A stretch of DNA of 36,566 nucleotides from UBA5336 sp039815055 (lineage in GTDB: Bacteria; Pseudomonadota; Alphaproteobacteria; Caulobacterales; Hyphomonadaceae), in NCBI GenBank assembly GCA_039815055.1, contig JBCCAA010000032.1, forward strand, positions 1 through 36,566. Direction: 5' to 3'. How positions within the stretch are numbered: the stretch's first letter is position 1; each line of letters starts with the position of its first letter. The notes under the pieces were generated by a model, which made no database searches, had not been told where the DNA came from, and worked only from the letters and a program-made list of their open reading frames with translations. Shown piece after piece: positions 7,208 to 14,113 of the stretch. A program made the translations under genes and the position numbers.

Positions 7208-8515
7208 TTAGGCGGACACCCGCCGCCAGAACGAAGACGAAAATGCCGGATCACGGGCCGCTTCAAGTTCAACCCATCTAGGATAGGAAGCCTTAAAAAA
7301 CTCTGCTGACATGCGCCCGTCCTTGGCTGGATACGTTCGACCGCGATGATCGGCCGTGATCTGATCCAACTCATCAAGCAGTTTCAGCGTTTTCGGGCCC
7401 TTATTGGCGAAATCCAGAGCGAGCGACACGCCCTCACGGCAAAAGGACATTACGCCGGGTGAGGATTCCGGCCCATGAATCTTCAGCACAGCCAGGAATG
7501 AGCCCTGTCCACTTTTGCCGATGGCGCGCAGCAATTCTGTTACTCCGTCGCGGCCAGCGTCTGGCGGGATCAGGCTCTGGTGCTGGTAGAAACCGCGACT
7601 GCCATACAGCTTGTTCCAGTCCTGTATCGCATCGAGCGGATAAAAAAACGGGTCGTAGGATTGCTCGCCGGTGAAACGGGCGCCTGGGCGATTGCGATAG
7701 AGCCAGTTGAAGGCACCAATGCTGAGCCGGTTCATCATAAAGGCCGGCGTCGTCATTGGCCATTTCAGCCCTTTTTTCCTAAGGGCGGCGTTTAACGGAC
7801 CCTCACTGGCAAATCGCGCGCGTGTGAATATACCTCTCCCGAGGTGCGCGCCCGACGCGAAACAATCCACCCAGGCTACGGTATAGGGCCAGTCTGCGCT
7901 GGTCAGGCTGAGGTCAAAGAACCCGTCAAGGGAGTCAAAAGCGAGATTTTCCACGTCCATATTGCTGGAGGCGATGGGTTGGAGCTGAATCTCAACCCAA
8001 TCGATGAAACCGGTGAGGCCGAGCCCGCCAATCGTCAGGGCAAACAGGTCTGGATGTTCATCCCGCGACAGCGTCAGCGGCCCGCGTTCGCTGTGGACAA
8101 GGCCGACAGCAAGGACATGCACGCCGAAACTGCCGGCCTGATGATGGTTTTTGCCATGGACATCATTGGCCACCGCGCCACCCAAGGTCACAAATTTCGA
8201 CCCTGGTGTGACAGCCACGAACCAGCCGCGAGGGATTGTAACCTGATGCAGGTCAGCCAGGCTGAGGCCAGAGCGAGCCCGTATCACGCCGGTGTCCCAA
8301 TCGGCCGTCAAAAAGTCATCCCGGCGGGGTGTGAGCAACAGGTGACCACCGTCATTGAGTGCGACATCGCCATAAGACCGGCCAAGACCATGGGCCAGGA
8401 TCGGGGCGCCTTTTTCCGCTACCCGGTTGAGATCCAACGGCCCCGTTGACGGCAGGGCGTGAACATCATGGTCGAAACTGTGTGCCCGGCCCCAGCTTAG
8501 AACAGGCTTTGCCAT
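7208..8515 (-). CDS. dprE1: DprE1-like FAD oxidase: polyprenylphosphoryl-ribofuranose 2-oxidase
   Basis: A 435-residue FAD-binding oxidoreductase of the vanillyl-alcohol-oxidase type. The FAD motifs GLGRSYGD (43-50) and HGKNHHQAGSFG (120-131) are nearly identical to those I recall for M. tuberculosis DprE1, and the C-terminal YPAKDGR (395-401) keeps the lysine (K398) corresponding to Lys418 there. DprE1 oxidises the C2 hydroxyl of polyprenylphosphoryl-ribofuranose; DprE2 then completes the epimerisation to arabinofuranose. The position matching Cys387, the residue covalently hit by benzothiazinones, is Ala366 here (G-V-S-L-A-L-D-F versus G-W-N-I-C-V-D-F). The start overlaps the end of the HAD-UbiA gene by 19 bases, indicating coupled translation. 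The family assignment is strong; the lipid and sugar are inferred. Confidence 0.88.
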   Translation of the reverse strand: MAKPVLSWGRAHSFDHDVHALPSTGPLDLNRVAEKGAPILAHGLGRSYGDVALNDGGHLLLTPRRDDFLTADWDTGVIRARSGLSLADLHQVTIPRGWFVAVTPGSKFVTLGGAVANDVHGKNHHQAGSFGVHVLAVGLVHSERGPLTLSRDEHPDLFALTIGGLGLTGFIDWVEIQLQPIASSNMDVENLAFDSLDGFFDLSLTSADWPYTVAWVDCFASGAHLGRGIFTRARFASEGPLNAALRKKGLKWPMTTPAFMMNRLSIGAFNWLYRNRPGARFTGEQSYDPFFYPLDAIQDWNKLYGSRGFYQHQSLIPPDAGRDGVTELLRAIGKSGQGSFLAVLKIHGPESSPGVMSFCREGVSLALDFANKGPKTLKLLDELDQITADHRGRTYPAKDGRMSAEFFKASYPRWVELEAARDPAFSSSFWRRVSA

Positions 8516-9996
8516 ACCGGCCTCGAAGTTTCGAAGAGTACCAGGCTCGTCAAAAGCATCAACGTTAGCAGGCTGGTCCGGTCCTTTACGGCAAACAGAA
8601 CGGGATCGTCATTCATTTCCCCCCGCGCTGTGAGCAGCCAAAGTCGCATCAGCCAGGCGATCAACACGCCGGCAAGGCTCAGTACGATCCCGCTGTTCTC
8701 AATAACCCGCACATCGGCAAGCAATCCATAGGTGAGAAAGGCAATCACCGAACCGACGGCGCAGGCTACGCCAAAGGCCAGCAGGACCGGCGCATCATCG
8801 CTGCGGTATCCCCGTCCGCTCACAAGCCCTTTTTGCGCCATCTTGACCACTTCCACGTAACGTTTGGTCAAGGCCAGCGATAGGAAGAACATGCCGATAA
8901 ACGTAAGCAGCCAAATTGACGGGGGCGCATTCACGAGGATAGCACCGGCCACCACGCGTACACCGAACAGGCAAGACAAGACCATCACATCTACAACGAC
9001 GATACGTTTCAACCGGAACGAATAGGCGAGTGTTATGACGGTGTAGCTTGCGGCCACAAATCCGAAGGTGATATCCAAAAAGAACGCCCCGATCAGGCTT
9101 CCCAAAACCAGCGACAATGCGGCGACACCTGCCAGCGGCACGGATAGGGAGCCCGATGCCAGCGGTCGCTTTTGCTTGCTCGGATGCTTGCGATCATCAG
9201 GAATGTCGAACAGGTCGTTGATAATGTACGTGCCGCTGGCGAGTAGTGACAGACACAAAAATCCTGCAATCACCTCGATGCCATTGATCCAGCCCAACTG
9301 TGAAATTACCAGACAAGGCACCATGAAGATCAGCAGGTTCTTCATCCATTGGTGCGGGCGCATCGCCTTCAGCAAGGCGCGCCAGGGGCCGCTGCCCTCT
9401 ACGATACGCACCAATTCTATGGGCGTGTCGTCAGCTCTTTTGAGCCGGAAGGCTCTAGACGGTGCGTTGAAGCCGTATCCACCTTTGGATTCGCGCCATA
9501 CGGTGATGTCCTGGTTGGAGTTTCCGGCATACTGGAAGCCATCTGGATGACGCTCGGCCACATGGTCGGCCTTTCGCGAGGAGACCAGATTTGTTGGTGG
9601 AGTGCTGCCCTTTGCGTGGGAGAATACGCCGAGATGGGAGGCGATGCGTTCGACCAGCTCATGGTCGGAACCCGAGACCAGTTCAACGTCGCCACCGGTT
9701 TTGCGGTGGGCTTCAATCAGGTCGAGCGCGGTCGCTGAATAGGGTAAGTGTTCAGCATGGATATGGTCCCCAACGCGTTCGACCAACCAGCGTTTTCCGC
9801 CCGATCGACTGCGGATAAGCTGGAAAATCGCCAAAAGGAACAGATGCGGGTACCAGCGCATGCAGAGCACGAGTAATTCGTGCGTCAGGTCGTTGCGGAT
9901 CAGCGTTCCATCCAGGTCGAACACAAGAGGCAGAGGCTTGGAGGCCTCTGTCATCGCGGCTCTTAGTGGACCTGAAGGAGTGGCCAAATCCGTCAT
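8497..9996 (-). CDS. HAD phosphatase-UbiA prenyltransferase fusion (DPPR synthase type)
   Basis: A 499-residue fusion. Residues about 20-190 form a HAD domain with motif I DLDGT (27-31), motif II VSGS (107-110), a lysine in SRKAD and a modified motif IV GNSNQD in place of GDxxxD. Residues 205-499 are a polytopic UbiA domain with RPHQWMKN (213-220) and the Mg-binding NDLFDIPDD (260-268), the form found in PRPP:decaprenyl-phosphate phosphoribosyltransferase (M. tuberculosis Rv3806c) rather than in quinone-type UbiA. The UbiA part should make polyprenylphosphoryl-5-phosphoribose, and the HAD part could remove the 5-phosphate, a step done by a separate phosphatase in mycobacteria; this second point is inference. 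ATG 9996 is preceded by GGGAAAG; an in-frame TTG at 10050 is an alternative start. Confidence 0.85.
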   Translation of the reverse strand: MTDLATPSGPLRAAMTEASKPLPLVFDLDGTLIRNDLTHELLVLCMRWYPHLFLLAIFQLIRSRSGGKRWLVERVGDHIHAEHLPYSATALDLIEAHRKTGGDVELVSGSDHELVERIASHLGVFSHAKGSTPPTNLVSSRKADHVAERHPDGFQYAGNSNQDITVWRESKGGYGFNAPSRAFRLKRADDTPIELVRIVEGSGPWRALLKAMRPHQWMKNLLIFMVPCLVISQLGWINGIEVIAGFLCLSLLASGTYIINDLFDIPDDRKHPSKQKRPLASGSLSVPLAGVAALSLVLGSLIGAFFLDITFGFVAASYTVITLAYSFRLKRIVVVDVMVLSCLFGVRVVAGAILVNAPPSIWLLTFIGMFFLSLALTKRYVEVVKMAQKGLVSGRGYRSDDAPVLLAFGVACAVGSVIAFLTYGLLADVRVIENSGIVLSLAGVLIAWLMRLWLLTARGEMNDDPVLFAVKDRTSLLTLMLLTSLVLFETSRPVWQSLF

Positions 9997-10094
9997 GCAT
10001 CTTTCCCGGCTAGCCTTGGACGATGGGCCGTTAAAGCCCAGCTCTGTCAAGTGACTACAAGCCTAAAGTGCAGCTGCTTCAGTACCACGAGACT

Positions 10095-11996
10095 CTAAAT
10101 GACGCCTTTGGACTCCAGCCAGGCCAAGATTTCACTCGCGCCTTCTTCAACGGTATTTCGTGTTGTGTCGATGATGACCTCGGCATTCTTGGGAACTTCA
10201 TAAGGGCTGTCGATGCCCGTGAAGTTCTTGATCTCGCCAGCGCGGGCTTTCTTGTAGAGCCCCTTCACATCGCGGTCTTCGGCGACAGCCAGCGGCGTGT
10301 CCATGAAGATTTCAACGAATTCGCCCTCGTCCATCATGTTGCGAGCCATTTGCCGCTCAGACCGGAAAGGCGAGATAAAGGAAACCAGCACAATCAGGCC
10401 GGCATCCGCCATGAGTTTGGCCACATGGCTGACCCGGCGAATATTTTCCACCCGGTCAGCATCTGTGAATCCAAGATCGCGGTTCAGGCCGTGGCGCACA
10501 TTGTCGCCGTCCAGCACCATTGTATGGCGCCCCTTGGCGAAAAGCATCTTCTGAAGCTCGTTGGCGATGGTGGATTTACCGGAGCCTGACAGACCGGTGA
10601 ACCAAAGTACAACCGGTTTCTGGCCTTTCTGTTCGGCCAATGCGTTCTTGTCGACTTCCAGCGCCTGCCAATGGATGTTGGAGGCGCGCCGCAGGGCGAA
10701 ATCGACCAGACCGAGGCCAACCGTGTTGTTGGTGATTCGGTCGATGATAACAAAACCACCCATTTCCCGACACTCGGTGTAGGGATCGAAGGCAATCGGT
10801 TCATCGAGCGCCATTGTGCACACGCCAAACTCATTGAGCTCAAGCGTTCGAGCAGGCTCATCGGTAAGAGTGTTGATGTTCACCGCATATTTCGGTGCAT
10901 TGATGGTGACCCGCGCCGTCTTCGCGCCGATCTTCATGATGTACTTCCGGCCGGGCAGTAGGGCGTCATCCGACATCCACAACACCCGGATCTGGAACTG
11001 ATCCGAGACTTCTGGCGGGCTTTCTGCGGATGCGATCACATCCCCGCGCGAGCAGTCGATCTCGTCGGTCAGCGTAACGGTTACGGACTGACCGGCAACG
11101 CCTTCTTCCAGATCACCTGTCATGGTGACCACGCGTTCAACCTGGCTTTCCTTTCCGCTGGGCAGGACCTTGATCCGATCGCCCGGTTTAACGCTGCCAT
11201 TCACGATCTGGCCAGAGAAGCCGCGGAAATCCAGGTTTGGTCGGTTCACCCACTGAACCGGCATCCGGAACGGCGAGTCATGGCGCATATCGTCGACCGG
11301 GACGGTCTCCAGATATTCCATCAAAGATGGACCTTCAAACCAGGCCGTATTGCCTTGGGGGGCTGTGATGTTGTCCCCCTTGAGGGCCGACAGCGGAATG
11401 GGTTCAATTTCCAGGTCCGGGCCCAACTCATCGGCAAAGGCGTAGAAATCAGCCACAATCTCATCAAAGACCGCCTTGTCGTAATCGACCAAATCCATCT
11501 TGTTGATGGCCAGCACCATGCGGCGAATGCCCAACGAATATGTGATGAAGGCATGGCGGCGGGTTTGAGTCAGGATTCCACGACGTGCATCGATCAACAG
11601 GATCGCTACATCGGCTGTGGACGCGCCGGTAGCCATGTTCCGGGTGTATTGTTCATGGCCGGGCGTATCGGCCACGATGAATTTGCGTTTCTCGGTAGAG
11701 AAGAAGCGGTAGGCGACGTCGATCGTGATGCCTTGTTCACGCTCGGCCGCCAGACCGTCCACCAACAGGGCAAAATCGATGTCCTGGCCCTGGGTGCCAA
11801 CTTTCTTGGAGTCCGCTTCCAGCGAGGCCAGCTGGTCTTCATAGATCATCTTTGAATCGTAGAGCAGGCGGCCGATCAGTGTTGATTTGCCGTCATCCAC
11901 CGACCCGCAGGTGATGAAGCGCAGCAGGCTTTTCTGTTCGTGGCCTTCAAGATAGGCAGCGATATCGGTGGCGATGAGATCGTCATTCAGGCGCAT
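10095..11996 (-). CDS. cysNC: Sulfate adenylyltransferase large subunit fused to APS kinase (CysN-CysC)
   Basis: A 633-residue bifunctional protein. The N-terminal GTPase shows G1 GSVDDGKST (31-39), G3 DTPGHE (110-115) and G4 NKMD (165-168), followed by EF-Tu-like beta-barrel domains. From about residue 460 an APS kinase domain follows, with P-loop GLSGSGKST (468-476) and the conserved KGLYKKARAGEIKNFTG region. With CysD it converts sulfate and ATP to APS, then phosphorylates APS to PAPS, in the cytoplasm. The ATG overlaps the CysD stop by one base (TGATG). The gene arrangement is the same as rhizobial NodP/NodQ. No cysH or sulfite reductase gene is present in the window, so use for assimilation or for sulfation of a glycan cannot be distinguished. 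Confidence 0.96.
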   Translation of the reverse strand: MRLNDDLIATDIAAYLEGHEQKSLLRFITCGSVDDGKSTLIGRLLYDSKMIYEDQLASLEADSKKVGTQGQDIDFALLVDGLAAEREQGITIDVAYRFFSTEKRKFIVADTPGHEQYTRNMATGASTADVAILLIDARRGILTQTRRHAFITYSLGIRRMVLAINKMDLVDYDKAVFDEIVADFYAFADELGPDLEIEPIPLSALKGDNITAPQGNTAWFEGPSLMEYLETVPVDDMRHDSPFRMPVQWVNRPNLDFRGFSGQIVNGSVKPGDRIKVLPSGKESQVERVVTMTGDLEEGVAGQSVTVTLTDEIDCSRGDVIASAESPPEVSDQFQIRVLWMSDDALLPGRKYIMKIGAKTARVTINAPKYAVNINTLTDEPARTLELNEFGVCTMALDEPIAFDPYTECREMGGFVIIDRITNNTVGLGLVDFALRRASNIHWQALEVDKNALAEQKGQKPVVLWFTGLSGSGKSTIANELQKMLFAKGRHTMVLDGDNVRHGLNRDLGFTDADRVENIRRVSHVAKLMADAGLIVLVSFISPFRSERQMARNMMDEGEFVEIFMDTPLAVAEDRDVKGLYKKARAGEIKNFTGIDSPYEVPKNAEVIIDTTRNTVEEGASEILAWLESKGVI

Positions 11997-12898
11997 CAGA
12001 AGTAGCCCTCTTGTTTCTTCTTCTCCATCGACGCCGACTGGTCGGAGTCAATCACACGGCCTTGCCGCTCTGAGGAGGTGTTTAGCAGCGTCTCCTGGAT
12101 AATCTCATCCAGGGTCTTGGCCGTGCTGGCAACGGCACCGGTGAGAGGGTAGCAGCCGAGCGTGCGGAACCGAACAGATTCGGTTCTTACCGTTGCCCGG
12201 AGGTCTTCTGGCACGCGGTCATCATCAACCATAATGGTCACACCATTCCAGTCCACCACCGGGCGTTCATCGGCGAAGTAGAGGGTCGGGATCTCGATGT
12301 TCTCGCGGCGGATGTACTGCCAGATGTCCAGCTCGGTCCAGTTGGACAGCGGGAATACGCGGATACTCTCGCCCTGGCGCTTGCGGGCATTGTAGACGTT
12401 CCAGATTTCGGGACGCTGGTTTTTCGGGTCCCAACGATGCTCGGCGGTGCGGAACGAGAAGATACGTTCCTTGGCGCGTGATTTTTCCTCATCGCGCCGC
12501 GCCCCGCCAAAGGCGGCGTCAAATTTGTGAATATCGAGAGACTGTTTCAGAGCCTGGGTCTTCATCACATCCGTGTGAAACGAGGAACCATGGCTGAAAG
12601 GGCCGACGCCGTCTTCGACACCCTGCTGATTGATGTGGACGATCAGTTCCATACCAACTTCTTCGGCGCGTCGGTTTCGGAACTCGATCATTTCCCGGAA
12701 CTTGTAGGTCGTGTCCACATGCATGAGCGGGAAGGGCGGGACGGACGGATAGAACGCCTTTTGCGCCAGGTGGAGCATGACAGAACTGTCTTTGCCCACT
12801 GAATAGAGCATGACGGGATGTTCGGTCTCAGTAACGACCTCCCTCATGATGTGAATGGCCTCGGCCTCAAGGCGATCAAGGTGTGTGAGAGAAGACAT
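11996..12898 (-). CDS. cysD: Sulfate adenylyltransferase small subunit (CysD)
   Basis: A 300-residue PP-loop ATPase of the ATP sulfurylase small-subunit family. The PP-loop SVGKDSS is at residues 33-39, followed by HVDTTYKFREM and the family's C-terminal QGRVIDSD and KKKQEGYF. It forms the heterodimeric sulfate adenylyltransferase with the CysN part of the downstream gene. An AGGAAAGGA ribosome binding site lies about 8-16 bases before ATG 12898. It is the first gene of a minus-strand series that continues through cysNC and, after a 98-base gap, the HAD-UbiA, DprE1-like and DprE2-like genes. Whether these form one transcript is not clear. Confidence 0.96.
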   Translation of the reverse strand: MSSLTHLDRLEAEAIHIMREVVTETEHPVMLYSVGKDSSVMLHLAQKAFYPSVPPFPLMHVDTTYKFREMIEFRNRRAEEVGMELIVHINQQGVEDGVGPFSHGSSFHTDVMKTQALKQSLDIHKFDAAFGGARRDEEKSRAKERIFSFRTAEHRWDPKNQRPEIWNVYNARKRQGESIRVFPLSNWTELDIWQYIRRENIEIPTLYFADERPVVDWNGVTIMVDDDRVPEDLRATVRTESVRFRTLGCYPLTGAVASTAKTLDEIIQETLLNTSSERQGRVIDSDQSASMEKKKQEGYF

Positions 12899-12980
12899 AT
12901 GTCTGTCCTTTCCTCAACATGCCGCTCGAATGAGCGATGATGTATAATGATATCTGTGGACGTCGGCAGACTAGACTGCG
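12899..12980 (-). promoter_or_regulatory. cysD leader with a small hairpin
   Basis: The region between cysD and the + strand accessory genes contains a 5-bp perfect stem with a 4-base loop (CGCTC 12923-12927, GAGCG 12932-12936) in the presumed cysD 5' leader, between a possible promoter and the AGGAAAGGA ribosome binding site. A TATAAT box at 12943-12948 on the + strand lacks a matching -35. I did not recognise any known sulfur or SAM riboswitch. Significance is uncertain. Confidence 0.2.
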
Positions 12981-13175
12981 GTGAAAGAAGAAGAAGTGAA
13001 AACGCGCGAAATGCCGAATTCGCTGATTGCGGCCTTAGCCACTATAAAGACAGAATCCGCCACCCAAATCTCCGCAAGCTACCCACCAGAAAGGTTCTGG
13101 GCTTCGTATAACCATAACGAAATGGAAAACCAGTCCGTGGTTGATGAAATTCAGTTCCGGATGAAGAAAAACTGA
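12981..13175 (+). CDS. Questionable small ORF upstream of the nucleotidyltransferase gene
   Basis: A 64-codon frame starting with GTG (or ATG 13011) and ending 13 bases before the next gene. The product is hydrophilic, has no recognised motif, and its third-position GC looks low for this genome. No clear ribosome binding site precedes either start. It could be a small leader or partner protein of the nucleotidyltransferase, but may equally be non-coding. Confidence 0.22.
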   Translation: MKEEEVKTREMPNSLIAALATIKTESATQISASYPPERFWASYNHNEMENQSVVDEIQFRMKKN

Positions 13176-13188
13176 ATAAGGTTCCGAA

Positions 13189-14103
13189 ATGGGCACCGCT
13201 GACCTGCAACAAAGCATACGGCAAAACTTGGAAATCCACGGGCCGATGCTGGGCAAGGAACTGTGTGAGCGCCATGGCGAGACGTCCTATCTTGCAATGT
13301 GGCAAGCCTGCTATTCAGATCTGACGATCCAGATTTCCCACTTTTCTCGATATTATCTTCGCTATGACATCACGCGCGACGACTATGTGCGGCTGTCTCC
13401 GTCAATCCTGCGGGATTTCCTGTCGTTCACACTGTTTTCCCTGCCAGTTCAAAGGGATGCTGTGATCGCGCGACAGGTTGGATTGTCCAACCACCACCGT
13501 GAAGTGAGCATTGTAAAAATCAGGATAGCCCAGACCCTGCTCGTGGACATTCTTGGCTGGTTGCCGCCCACGCATGTGCAAAAGGTATGTGCCTTTATTG
13601 CCGGAGACCTTGCTTACTTTCTTGGCCATGACGAGCCTCGAAAAGTGAAACAGACCGGTGATCTGGTGAACGGCTCTGACATCGACATCATTATTGTTCA
13701 TGAAGGCCTTGATGATGACGCCATCCGCCGGATCGATGACGACATGCTCACGGCAAAACAATTCTATCTGCGAAGCCCCATGCACCGTCACGAGGTCGAC
13801 TACATCTGCAAGCCGCTTTCGCGCATGTACGATCAGTTTGCCTACGACGATATTCATCAGAAAATTGCGTCAAAAATCGTCTATGAGTCGCTTTTCCTGG
13901 CCGGGTCGCTCGAACTTTATGGGCGTGTCCGAGATGAGATGGAGGCGTCCGGCGCGCAGATGAAAATCGAAAACGACTTCGATTCAGGATTGGCGCAACG
14001 CAAGGACGCCATGCAAACCCTGCTCAAATGCGACCCGAATGCGCTCACCGAGAATATTGAATCGCTTTTCTACTTCTCTCAGGAACGTATTGAATTCACG
14101 TGA
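13189..14103 (+). CDS. Nucleotidyltransferase-fold protein of unknown function
   Basis: A 304-residue soluble protein. Residues about 1-70 look like a winged-helix region (HGPMLGKELCERHG, then an aromatic-rich segment). The middle contains NGSDIDIIIV (161-170), the G-S-x-D-x-D signature of the DNA polymerase beta / minimal nucleotidyltransferase fold with D164 and D166 as metal ligands, and a plausible third acidic residue D204 in HEVDYICK. The C-terminal 80 residues are helical. This is therefore probably an active nucleotidyltransferase, but the substrate is unknown. It is divergent from cysD and converges on a GmrSD-like gene with a 10-base gap, so a defence or toxin-antitoxin role, or a link to sulfate activation, are both possible. 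Start ATG 13189 has AAGG upstream. Confidence 0.75.
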   Translation: MGTADLQQSIRQNLEIHGPMLGKELCERHGETSYLAMWQACYSDLTIQISHFSRYYLRYDITRDDYVRLSPSILRDFLSFTLFSLPVQRDAVIARQVGLSNHHREVSIVKIRIAQTLLVDILGWLPPTHVQKVCAFIAGDLAYFLGHDEPRKVKQTGDLVNGSDIDIIIVHEGLDDDAIRRIDDDMLTAKQFYLRSPMHRHEVDYICKPLSRMYDQFAYDDIHQKIASKIVYESLFLAGSLELYGRVRDEMEASGAQMKIENDFDSGLAQRKDAMQTLLKCDPNALTENIESLFYFSQERIEFT

Positions 14104-14113
14104 TTTTAAGGCG

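Noticed and set aside
7189..7377. N-terminal extension of the DprE2-like reading frame
   Set aside because: The extension lies inside the DprE1-like gene, has no domain features and is bypassed by the GTG at 7188, which has a well-spaced AAGGGG site and begins directly at the Rossmann strand.
9997..10050. TTG-initiated extension of the HAD-UbiA protein
   Set aside because: The extra 18 residues show no homology features; ATG 9996 has a GGGAAAG site close upstream. The TTG start cannot be excluded.
11280..11855. 191-codon + strand open frame within cysNC
   Set aside because: Antisense to the conserved GTPase domain; the composition is that of a shadow frame in GC-rich DNA.
12943..12948. TATAAT box as a + strand promoter for the nucleotidyltransferase gene
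   Set aside because: No -35 element at the right distance (12920-12925 reads TGCCGC), so a promoter cannot be claimed from this box alone.
12899..12980. Riboswitch upstream of cysD
   Set aside because: Only a 5-bp hairpin is visible; I could not match it to SAM-II or any other sulfur-related riboswitch.
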